From: Acidobacteriota bacterium
Lineage (GTDB): Bacteria > Acidobacteriota > Terriglobia > Terriglobales > Acidobacteriaceae
Assembly (NCBI GenBank): GCA_021782675.1
Contig: JAJXUS010000170.1
Coordinates: 1-5,556, forward strand
Length of the DNA stretch: 5,556 nt
Direction: 5' to 3'
Of the stretch, positions 1-5,556 are shown one piece after another. The notes beneath the pieces are model-generated. The model worked only from the letters and a program-made list of their open reading frames with translations, did no database searches and was not told the origin of the DNA. Numbering within the stretch: position 1 is the stretch's first letter; each line of letters begins with the position of its first letter. The translations under genes were made by a program, and so were the position numbers.

Positions 1-1
1 C

Positions 2-199
2 TTTACGGGGGAGCTGGCCGGCAACGACCCCTGGGACGCATGGACGCTGGAATGGGCGACGACCTCGCCGCCACCGGAGTACAACTTTGCGGATGAGCCG
101 GGCGTACGCAGCCGGCGGCCTTTATGGGATCTCAAGCATCCCGAGGATCCGGATTGGCCGTACGAGTTCGGTACAGAAAACGAGATGGCAAACAAATGA
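2..199 (+). CDS. ctaD: Cytochrome c oxidase subunit I, C-terminal end (partial)
   Basis: This is the 3' end of a gene whose start lies before the window; 65 codons and a TGA stop at 197-199 are visible. The reading frame gives a hydrophilic tail containing NDPWDAWTLEWATTSPPPEY, which is the hallmark end of haem-copper oxidase subunit I (the TLEW-T-SPPP-YNF block just after the last membrane helix). A second typical block, SRRPLWDLKHPEDPDW, follows. Subunit I carries the haem a and the haem a3-CuB oxygen-reducing site; none of those ligand residues are inside the window. The stop overlaps the next gene's start as ATGA, so the downstream subunit III is probably translated by coupling. A subunit II gene would be expected just upstream. 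The tail ends soon after the conserved block, so no cytochrome c domain is fused to this subunit. Confidence 0.93.
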   Translation, partial: FTGELAGNDPWDAWTLEWATTSPPPEYNFADEPGVRSRRPLWDLKHPEDPDWPYEFGTENEMANK

Positions 200-795
200 C
201 CACAGTTCCGCTAACTGCAAGTCCGCAGGATGAGAAGCAGTGGAAGCTGCCTGATCGCGGCGTCGTCGGAATGTGGAGCCTGATCGTGGCTGAGTCCGCG
301 ATGTTTCTGATCTTCGTTGTCGCCTACATTTTTTACATGGGCAAAAGCATTTCCGGGCCCACGCCGCATGATCTGCTGAAGCTCCCCATCTTTATCACCG
401 TCTGTCTGCTGTCGAGCAGTATCACGGTGCACCTGTCTTCAAACGCCCTGGGAAAAGGAAGCCAGGCAGGGTTTCTGGGCTGGCTGCTGGCCACGATCCT
501 ACTCGGAATCATTTTTCTCATGGGTACCGGGCATGAGTGGTATGACCTGATCTATCGGCACCACTTCACGGTGCGCACCAATTTGTTCGGCACCACGTTT
601 TATTCGCTTGTCGGGCTGCACGCGACGCACGTCGTCGTGGGCCTGCTGCTGCTGAGCATTGTTGCGCTGCTGGCTCTATTCGGCCGCGTCACCGAAGAGC
701 ACCATCGCCAGTACCATATTTTGACGCTCTACTGGCATTTCGTCGACGGCGTATGGGTCGTGGTCTTCAGCGTTGTGTACCTGTTTGGCCGGTGA
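196..795 (+). CDS. ctaE: Cytochrome c oxidase subunit III
   Basis: The product is 199 residues, the usual size of the short bacterial subunit III of caa3/aa3-type oxidases. It is an integral membrane subunit that packs against subunit I and stabilises turnover. About five membrane helices can be seen (roughly residues 25-47, 64-83, 93-112, 131-160 and 178-196). Family signatures present are the acidic residue E33 in the first helix (AESAMF), GLHATHVVVG at 140-149, and YWHFVDGVW at 179-187 near the end. The start was chosen at 196 because the ATG overlaps the subunit I stop in an ATGA arrangement and a purine-rich GAGATGG lies at 182-188. The frame stays open upstream to an ATG at 124, but those 24 residues are arginine-rich and lie within the conserved subunit I tail, so they are not part of the protein. 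Identity is secure; the exact oxidase subtype cannot be settled without subunits I and II. Confidence 0.95.
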   Translation: MTTVPLTASPQDEKQWKLPDRGVVGMWSLIVAESAMFLIFVVAYIFYMGKSISGPTPHDLLKLPIFITVCLLSSSITVHLSSNALGKGSQAGFLGWLLATILLGIIFLMGTGHEWYDLIYRHHFTVRTNLFGTTFYSLVGLHATHVVVGLLLLSIVALLALFGRVTEEHHRQYHILTLYWHFVDGVWVVVFSVVYLFGR

Positions 796-811
796 GAGGC
801 AAGAAGAGATC

Positions 812-1675
812 ATGAGCACCGAATCACACCGAGAACCCGCAAGCAGTCATTCCATCCAATTGCCTGCGCCTACCGCATATCCCATTGCCTTTGCCCTGGG
901 AGCAACGCTCATCTTTGCCGGGCTGGTGACGTCGATGGTAGTGACGACGCTGGGCGTCGTGCTTTTTGTCGCGTCTGCGGTTGGGTGGTTTCGCGAAGTG
1001 TTGCCGCATGAGCACCATCGTGCCGTAAAGGTGACAACTGCCGTAGTGTCGATTGAGAGCACGCGGAGCAGCGTGGCGCGCTTGCCCATCACCACGCAGC
1101 ACCGGCAGATTCTGCCGGTAGAGCGGTACACGCTGGGAGCGGGCGTACAGGGCGGACTGGCGGGCGGCGCAGCCATGATTGCGCCTGCAACGCTCTACGG
1201 ACTGGTTCGCTATCACAGTCTTTGGTACGCGGCGAATCTGCTGGCAGCGGTCGCCATTCCTGGCTGGGCGCAGCGCAGCACGCATTTCCTGGCTGCATTT
1301 CACATGGAAGGTCTGCTGGTTGCCGGCCTGGTGCATCTGCTGGTCTCCGTGCTGGTCGGTCTGCTCTACGGAGCGATTCTGCCCATGTTCCCGCGCAAGC
1401 CGATCCTTACCGCTGGTTTTCTGGCTCCGGTGTTCTGGACTGGCCTGCTGTACGCGACGCTCGAGGCGGTTGCGCCTCAGCTCAACCGGCGCATCGACTG
1501 GCTCTGGTTCATTGTTTCGCAGATGGCATTTGGTCTGGTGGCTGGATTTGTCGTGAACCTGCATGTGCGGGTGAGGACGCGACAATATCAGTCGCTACCG
1601 TTTGCAGTGCGCGCCGGCCTGGTGTCGCAAGCCGAAGAAGAGCAGTACCGCACCGGGGAGGCAAAACGCAAATGA
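812..1675 (+). CDS. Multi-pass membrane protein of unknown function in the oxidase operon
   Basis: I cannot assign a function. The product has 287 residues. After a hydrophilic start it has two close membrane helices (about 22-40 and 43-61) ending in WFREVLPHEHH at 59-69, which resembles the helix pair and exit motif of small subunit IV-like or fused oxidase tails. A soluble linker follows (about 70-105), then four or five more hydrophobic segments (about 111-131, 138-150, 163-190, 198-222, 229-252) and a charged C-terminus. Notable blocks are YHSLWYAANLLAA (134-146), ILPMFPRKP (189-197) and RIDWLWFIVSQMAFGLVAGF (227-246). I recall similar unnamed proteins beside oxidase genes in other bacteria, but could not check. 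No haem or metal motif is obvious, although the HEHH cluster could bind metal. The start at 812 leaves a 16-base gap after ctaE, with GAGAGG at 794-799 and AAGAAGAG at 801-808 upstream; an in-frame ATG at 773 lies inside ctaE. Location suggests a structural or assembly role (inference). Confidence 0.85.
   Translation: MSTESHREPASSHSIQLPAPTAYPIAFALGATLIFAGLVTSMVVTTLGVVLFVASAVGWFREVLPHEHHRAVKVTTAVVSIESTRSSVARLPITTQHRQILPVERYTLGAGVQGGLAGGAAMIAPATLYGLVRYHSLWYAANLLAAVAIPGWAQRSTHFLAAFHMEGLLVAGLVHLLVSVLVGLLYGAILPMFPRKPILTAGFLAPVFWTGLLYATLEAVAPQLNRRIDWLWFIVSQMAFGLVAGFVVNLHVRVRTRQYQSLPFAVRAGLVSQAEEEQYRTGEAKRK
1655..1661 (+). promoter_or_regulatory. Ribosome binding site for the di-haem cytochrome c gene
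   Basis: GGGGAGG lies 10 bases before the ATG at 1672. It supports this start over the much longer open frame, which begins at 1222 and would add 150 residues before the lipoprotein signal. The site lies inside the last codons of the preceding membrane-protein gene. Confidence 0.7.
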
Positions 1676-2412
1676 GGTGGCGCTTTGCTCTTCTGCCCCT
1701 GTCGTTGGCTTGTCTTCTGTTCGCAGGTTGCACCAATCTGCCGGGCAAACCGGGCTTCCGGCCAGAGACTTTGCGTCCGGATCAGACGATGGGGTTTGCC
1801 ATTCTATACAAGAACAACTGCTCGGCGTGTCATGGCGACCACGGGCAGGGCGGCGCAGCCATTCCGCTCAATAATCCTGTGTATCTCGACTGGGCGGGCA
1901 AGCAGCATATTCTGACGGTGGTTGAGAACGGCGTGGCCGGCTACCAGATGCCGGGTTTTGCTGCCGGCAGTGGCGGCCTGTTAACGGGCGCGCAGGTGGA
2001 AGCCATTGTGAACGGAATGCAGTCGCACTGGGCAAAGCCGGGAAGCAGCGCCGGAGCGCCCGCCTATGCGCAGCCGAACTCTGGCAATGTTGCGCACGGC
2101 CAGGCCGTGTTTACGCAGTACTGTGCGCGCTGCCACGGCGCCGAGGGTGGTGGAAACCCGGCTGCTGGTGTGACCGGTTCCATCCTTAACCCCACCTACC
2201 TTTCGCTCATCAGTAAGCAGGGCATGCGCTCCATTATTGTTGCCGGAATGCCGGGTGAGGGAATGCCCGATTGGAAAGACGACGTGGCGGGCAAGCCGAT
2301 GACCGATGCCGACGTCACCGACGTGGTCGCGTGGCTGGCATCGCATCGCGTGGCAAATCCAGGCCAGCCATTCGCCGCCACACCCAACCATCCGGATAAG
2401 CCGGGGGAGTAA
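1672..2412 (+). CDS. Di-haem cytochrome c lipoprotein
   Basis: The product has 246 residues and begins with a lipoprotein signal: a basic start (MRWR), a hydrophobic core and the lipobox LFAGC with Cys20 as the lipidated residue. Phe at the -3 position is slightly off consensus. Two class I cytochrome c domains follow. The first has C50-S-A-C53-H54 with a likely distal Met93 (YQMPGF). The second has C151-A-R-C154-H155 with a likely distal Met199 (GMPDW) or Met193. A Gly/Pro/Ala-rich linker at about 122-138 separates them. The mature protein should sit on the outer face of the cytoplasmic membrane or in the periplasm as a tethered one-electron carrier. Its place between the oxidase and the Rieske/cytochrome b genes suggests that it passes electrons between the two complexes, or is a subunit of one of them (inference). 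It overlaps the preceding gene by four bases (ATGA). Di-haem architecture is certain from the motifs; the redox partner is not. Confidence 0.93.
   Translation: MRWRFALLPLSLACLLFAGCTNLPGKPGFRPETLRPDQTMGFAILYKNNCSACHGDHGQGGAAIPLNNPVYLDWAGKQHILTVVENGVAGYQMPGFAAGSGGLLTGAQVEAIVNGMQSHWAKPGSSAGAPAYAQPNSGNVAHGQAVFTQYCARCHGAEGGGNPAAGVTGSILNPTYLSLISKQGMRSIIVAGMPGEGMPDWKDDVAGKPMTDADVTDVVAWLASHRVANPGQPFAATPNHPDKPGE
2403..2409 (+). promoter_or_regulatory. Ribosome binding site for the Rieske gene
   Basis: GGGGGAG sits 5 bases before the ATG at 2415 and within the last codons of the cytochrome c gene, whose stop is TAA at 2410-2412. The strong match fixes the Rieske start and fits coupled translation. Confidence 0.7.
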
Positions 2413-2414
2413 AG

Positions 2415-2996
2415 ATGGAGAACCCGTTAGAGAAGGTATTACCAGAGGCGCTGAAACAGCCGAGCCAGCATACGCGGCGCAAATTTCTCTTCAAGGTTGC
2501 CCTGCTGGTAAACGGGGCTGTGGGCGCGGTGCTGGCGGTGCCTGTACTCGGATATGTGCTGGGGCCCGTCTTCCGCAAACAAAACGGCGAAAACTTCTGG
2601 GTGCCGACGGGAAATCTGCAGCAGTTTCCGCCCGGCCAAACCCGGCTGGCGCAGTTTCGCGATCCCAATGGCACGCCGGCCGACGGGCAGACCCGCAACC
2701 TGCCGTGCTGGGTGCGCAACATTGACGGCAAACGCTTCCAGGTATTCGCGATCAATTGCGCGCACATGGATTGTCCGGTGCACTGGTTTCCACAATCCAA
2801 ACTCTTTCTCTGTCCCTGCCACGGCGGCGTCTACTACCAGGATGGTTCCGTGGCCGCAGGGCCTCCGCCGCGCGGGCTGTATGAATACCGCTACAAGATC
2901 GTCGGCGACCAACTGATGATCTGGGCCGGCGAACTGCCAACACTGTCGACTGCGGCGCGGCTGCGCCGCCCGGGGAACTCGCCATGTCTGGGATAA
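2415..2996 (+). CDS. Rieske [2Fe-2S] iron-sulfur protein of a bc-type complex
   Basis: The product has 193 residues. A twin-arginine motif, TRRKFLFK (20-27), precedes a single hydrophobic helix (about 28-51), which fits a Tat-exported protein that stays anchored by its N-terminal helix, as Rieske proteins do. The cluster-binding domain has box I C115-A-H117-M-D-C120 and box II C133-P-C135-H136-G-G. By family knowledge C115, H117, C133 and H136 hold the 2Fe-2S cluster, and C120 and C135 form the disulfide. The Pro loop is present as AGPPPRGL (148-155). The protein takes electrons from quinol at the Qo site of cytochrome b and gives them to a haem c. Box I has Asp where Gly is common (CxHxGC), a mild oddity. 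The ending after about residue 175 is a non-conserved, Arg-rich tail whose last codons overlap the cytochrome b start by 13 bases. Confidence 0.95.
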   Translation: MENPLEKVLPEALKQPSQHTRRKFLFKVALLVNGAVGAVLAVPVLGYVLGPVFRKQNGENFWVPTGNLQQFPPGQTRLAQFRDPNGTPADGQTRNLPCWVRNIDGKRFQVFAINCAHMDCPVHWFPQSKLFLCPCHGGVYYQDGSVAAGPPPRGLYEYRYKIVGDQLMIWAGELPTLSTAARLRRPGNSPCLG

Positions 2997-4489
2997 AGGA
3001 CAAAGCGTACAACCTTTACCGCTGGTTCGACCGGCGGCTGGGCCTGGCCAAGCCAATCACAGAAGCGGCCGAACACCCGATTCCGGCGAGCAGCGCGAGC
3101 TGGTGGTATGTCTTCGGCAGCGCGGCCACCGTCATTCTGGTGCTGCAGGTGATGACGGGCATTCTGCTAGCGCTGGTCTACACGCCCACCGCCCGCGACG
3201 CGTGGAACAGTCTGAATTTTCTCAACCATGGGCTGACCCTGGGCTGGTTCCTGCGCGCCATGCACGGATGGGGATCAGACTTCATGATCGCCATTGTGCT
3301 GATTCACATGTCGCAGGTTTTCATGTTCGGCGCTTACAAATATCCGCGAGAGCTGACCTGGATCATCGGCGTCTTTCTGCTGCTGATGACGCTGGGCATG
3401 GCCTTCACCGGGCAGGTGCTGCGGTTCGATCAGGACGCCTATTGGGGCCTCGGCATTGGCGCGTCCATCATGGGGCGCGTGCCGATTATCGGTGGATGGC
3501 TGGTGCATCTGGTGCTGGGTGGGCCGGATATAGGAGCGACGACCGTATCGCGCTTCTTTGCGCTGCACGTCTTTGTCATTCCGGGAATTCTGATCGGACT
3601 GGTCGGGCTGCACGTGTGGATGGTGCTGCGGCTCGGCATCAACGAGTGGCCGATGCCAGGACGGCTGGTGCGCAAGAGCACCTACGTTCGCGAATATGAA
3701 GCGCAGATTCATAAGGACGGCGTTCCTTTCGTTCCCGATGCTGCATGGAAAGATGCAACGTTCGCCGCCGCGATTATGCTGGCCATCATCGCCTGCGCGC
3801 TGATTTTTGGCCCGATCGGCCCCACAGGCCCGCCGGATCCAACCATCATCCAGACGGCGCCGAAGCCGGATGTGCCGTTCCTGTGGATCTTCGCGCTGTT
3901 CGCTCTGCTGCCACCGAAACTGGAAACGCCGCTGATTCTGATCGCGCCGGTGGTCGCAATTCTGGTGATGCTGGCGCTGCCGCTCTACGCCGGGGAAGGC
4001 GAAAAGCACTGGTCGCGGCGGCCAATTGCTGTACTGATGCTGATGGTCGTCGCTGTTTCGATTGGCATCTTCACGCGCCTGGGCGCTACCGCACCCTGGA
4101 GCCCGGACATGAATGGCTGGAGCGCCGATCCGGTACAGCCGCAGTACCTGAAGGGTCGAACACCCCTCGAACGGCAGGGCGCGCTCGTCTTCCAGAACAT
4201 GCAATGCCGCAACTGCCATGCGCTTGGCGGGCTGGGTGGGCAGCGCGGTCCGGACCTGGACGGCGTCGCCACGCGCATGACGGAGAGCCAGCTTATCCGC
4301 CAGGTGCTGCAAGGCAGCGGGAATATGCCGGCTTACGGCAATTCGCTGAGCCCTTCGCAGACGACGGCGCTGGTGAAGTTCCTGTCAACAATGAAGGGCT
4401 ACCAGCCGCAGGCGCAGAACGACGCCAACCGGCTGCTGGCCCATGGCGTCTCACCCCCGCGGGATAAGTCGCAGGACACGGCAAAATAG
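2984..4489 (+). CDS. Cytochrome b (b6 plus subunit IV type) fused to a C-terminal cytochrome c domain
   Basis: The product has 501 residues in three parts. Residues 1-225 are a four-helix cytochrome b6-like domain. Its haem b ligands are H94 and H108 (13 residues between) and H195 and H210 (14 residues between, the b6-type spacing). Residues about 250-366 are the subunit IV-like part with three or four hydrophobic segments. Residues about 390-472 form a class I cytochrome c domain with C408-R-N-C411-H412 and a likely distal Met448 (GNMPAY). The protein is the quinol-oxidising core that works with the Rieske protein encoded just upstream. The Qo-loop motif, normally PEWY or PDWY, reads PDVP (295-298) before FLWIFALFALLPP. 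The residue that aligns with the covalent haem-binding Cys of plastid b6 is Val43. The ATG overlaps the Rieske gene by 13 bases, with GGGGA at 2972-2976 upstream. Identity is firm; exact complex type (bc1-like or b6f-like) is an inference from haem spacing. Confidence 0.94.
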   Translation: MSGIKDKAYNLYRWFDRRLGLAKPITEAAEHPIPASSASWWYVFGSAATVILVLQVMTGILLALVYTPTARDAWNSLNFLNHGLTLGWFLRAMHGWGSDFMIAIVLIHMSQVFMFGAYKYPRELTWIIGVFLLLMTLGMAFTGQVLRFDQDAYWGLGIGASIMGRVPIIGGWLVHLVLGGPDIGATTVSRFFALHVFVIPGILIGLVGLHVWMVLRLGINEWPMPGRLVRKSTYVREYEAQIHKDGVPFVPDAAWKDATFAAAIMLAIIACALIFGPIGPTGPPDPTIIQTAPKPDVPFLWIFALFALLPPKLETPLILIAPVVAILVMLALPLYAGEGEKHWSRRPIAVLMLMVVAVSIGIFTRLGATAPWSPDMNGWSADPVQPQYLKGRTPLERQGALVFQNMQCRNCHALGGLGGQRGPDLDGVATRMTESQLIRQVLQGSGNMPAYGNSLSPSQTTALVKFLSTMKGYQPQAQNDANRLLAHGVSPPRDKSQDTAK

Positions 4490-4493
4490 CGCC

Positions 4494-5393
4494 ATGCAGA
4501 CCGAAGCGCAGCGCATCCTGGCGGAGTGGACGCTTCCGCCGGGATTGACCGTCATTGATCTGGTGGTCGCGGCCATCTACGTGCGCGGCTGGCGGGCGCT
4601 GCGGCGCACCCGGGCCGCGTATTTCACCGGCTCGCGCCTGGCCTGGTTTCTCCTTGGGATGGCAACTCTCTGGCTCGCTATCGCCTCGCCGCTCGATGGC
4701 TTCGCGGACCGTCTGCTCAGCGCCCATATGGTGCAGCACTTTCTACTGATGTCGGTAGTACCGCCGCTCGTTCTGTTGGGAGCGCCGGTGGCGCCGCTGC
4801 TGCGCGGGCTTCCGCACTGGACGATCGTCCATCCCATCGGCTCTCTTCTACGGCTTGGCTGGCTGCGCCGCCTGGCGCATGTCGTCACCGGACCGGCGTT
4901 TGCTTGGATATCCTTCAACGGTCTCTTTCTGGCGTGGCATGTTCCAGCAGCGTACGATCTGGCGCTCAACCACGAATGGATTCACGACGCCGAGCATCTC
5001 TGTTTTCTGCTGACGGCGCTTCTGTTCTGGAACATCATTCTTCATCCGTGGCCGGGACGGCAGCGCGTCAACGGGTGGATCGCGCTGCTATTCCTGCTCT
5101 CCGCAGATGTCGTGAACACAGCGCTCTCCGCATTCCTCGCCTTTTGCGGGCGCCCCATTTATGCGTTCTACATCCATCTGCCGAATCAGTTCGGCATCTC
5201 CCCGCTGGCGGACCAGGTGGCGGCGGGCGTTCTGATGTGGGTGCTGAATTCAACGGTGTTTCTTATTCCCGCAATGCTGCTGGCAATGCACCTGAGTGGC
5301 GCGTCGTCCGGCGGATTTTCTAGCGGGCGGAGCGCAGCGCCGCTGTTTCCAGAGAGTAGTAGTTCCCCGACGGCGACGCCTGTATCCCGCTGA
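4494..5393 (+). CDS. ctaG: Cytochrome c oxidase assembly protein of the CtaG/caa3 family
   Basis: The product has 299 residues with about seven membrane helices. It matches the Caa3_CtaG type first described in Bacillus, which is needed for caa3 oxidase assembly; this is not the Cox11-type protein that shares the name CtaG. Signature blocks are SPLDGFADRLLSAHMVQH (65-82, with H78 and H82), then LGAPVAPLLRGLP (95-107), AWHVPAAYDLALNHEWIHDAEH (148-169, with H149, H160, H164, H168) and LLFWNIILHPWP (176-187). The histidines on the membrane face are plausible metal-handling residues (inference). Start 4494 lies four bases after the cytochrome b stop. No good ribosome site is near (AGGA at 4473-4476 is 17 bases away), so translation probably depends on re-initiation after the upstream gene. 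An in-frame ATG at 4443 inside cytochrome b is less likely. The last roughly 30 residues are a Ser/Pro/Ala-rich tail, and its codons overlap an opposite-strand gene by 74 bases. Confidence 0.93.
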   Translation: MQTEAQRILAEWTLPPGLTVIDLVVAAIYVRGWRALRRTRAAYFTGSRLAWFLLGMATLWLAIASPLDGFADRLLSAHMVQHFLLMSVVPPLVLLGAPVAPLLRGLPHWTIVHPIGSLLRLGWLRRLAHVVTGPAFAWISFNGLFLAWHVPAAYDLALNHEWIHDAEHLCFLLTALLFWNIILHPWPGRQRVNGWIALLFLLSADVVNTALSAFLAFCGRPIYAFYIHLPNQFGISPLADQVAAGVLMWVLNSTVFLIPAMLLAMHLSGASSGGFSSGRSAAPLFPESSSSPTATPVSR

Positions 5394-5556
5394 GGCGGCG
5401 GTTGTAGACCGTTACCGAGTCCAGATACCAAAGCGGAATGGCCGGCAGTTCCCGGGCGACAATCTGCTGCACCCGCGCGTAATCCTTGCGGCGCTGCTCC
5501 TGTGAGGTGGCGGAGGCGGCGTCCATCAGCAATGCGTCCAGTGTGCCATTGTGATA
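5320..5556 (-). CDS. ABC transporter solute-binding protein, peptide/nickel family, C-terminal end (partial)
   Basis: The - strand frame runs from the window edge to a TAG stop at 5322-5320, giving 78 residues; the rest of the gene lies beyond the window. The fragment matches the C-terminal part of extracellular solute-binding protein family 5 (OppA/DppA/NikA type). It has an N-terminal HNGTLDALLMDAASATS block (visible residues 2-18), then RRKDYARVQQIVARELPAIP (22-41) and LWY (42-44), and ends with VTVYNRRLSGIQASPSGNYY (48-67). The pattern of R..Y..vQ.i....P.iPLW is typical of these proteins, which bind oligopeptides or similar solutes outside the membrane and deliver them to a permease. The true start is upstream in this direction; a TTG at 5532-5530 is an internal Leu codon. 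It is convergent with ctaG and has no link to respiration. Family assignment is from C-terminal pattern only, so the ligand is unknown. Confidence 0.82.
   Translation of the reverse strand, partial: YHNGTLDALLMDAASATSQEQRRKDYARVQQIVARELPAIPLWYLDSVTVYNRRLSGIQASPSGNYYSLETAALRSAR

Noticed and set aside
124..195. Upstream ATG for subunit III giving 24 extra residues
   Set aside because: The extra residues are Arg-rich, overlap the conserved subunit I tail and are absent from the family; the ATGA overlap at 196 explains the start.
824..1585. A 253-codon open frame on the - strand opposite the unknown membrane protein
   Set aside because: Its composition (Arg, Gln, His-rich, no hydrophobic or motif structure) is typical of a shadow frame, whereas the + strand frame encodes clear membrane helices and fits the operon spacing.
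1222..1671. A 150-residue N-terminal extension of the cytochrome c frame
   Set aside because: It lies fully inside the membrane-protein gene in another frame, has no domain character, and would bury the lipoprotein signal; a good ribosome site precedes the ATG at 1672.
3275..4312. A 345-codon open frame on the - strand opposite cytochrome b/c
   Set aside because: It is the antisense of a firmly identified gene, the protein is rich in His, Gln and Arg with no domain pattern, and it is a common by-product of GC-rich coding DNA.
5310..5350. GC-rich short inverted matches near the convergent gene ends as a possible terminator
   Set aside because: I could not find a clean stem with a T-run on either strand, and the bases are coding on both strands.
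5296..5505. A 69-codon + strand frame at the end of the window
   Set aside because: It overlaps ctaG and runs antisense to the recognisable solute-binding protein sequence; the peptide has no family character.

Overview
The window holds one compact stretch of respiratory-chain genes on the + strand, followed by the end of an unrelated transporter gene on the - strand. The DNA is GC-rich by eye and the gene set is that of a Gram-negative-type aerobe. The gene order and protein style (COX1 tail, COX3, a small unknown membrane protein, a di-haem lipoprotein cytochrome c, a Rieske protein, a cytochrome b fused to cytochrome c, then CtaG) recall Acidobacteriota of the Terriglobia type. That placement is inferred from memory of family style, not from a search.

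Layout. Positions 2-199 are the last 65 codons of cytochrome c oxidase subunit I (ctaD). Subunit III (ctaE, 196-795) starts inside its stop codon. Then come a 287-residue multi-pass membrane protein of unknown function (812-1675), a two-haem cytochrome c lipoprotein (1672-2412), a Tat-type Rieske iron-sulfur protein (2415-2996), a 501-residue cytochrome b with a C-terminal haem c domain (2984-4489), and the oxidase assembly protein CtaG (4494-5393). All seven genes are overlapping or within 16 bases of each other, so they very likely form one translationally coupled operon whose promoter lies upstream of the window. The last gene, on the - strand (5320-5556), is the C-terminal end of a peptide/nickel-type ABC transporter solute-binding protein. 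It converges on ctaG and overlaps its end by 74 bases.

How they work together. The Rieske protein and cytochrome b/c fusion form a quinol:cytochrome c oxidoreductase core. The di-haem lipoprotein and the haem c domain fused to cytochrome b are membrane-anchored electron carriers. The haem-copper oxidase (subunits I and III here) is the terminal acceptor, and CtaG helps assemble it. Having both complexes and their tethered carriers in one operon suggests a quinol-to-oxygen electron path that may be organised as a bc:caa3-type supercomplex (inference). No RNA gene, mobile element, CRISPR array or repeat was recognised, and no intergenic stretch exceeds 16 bases.
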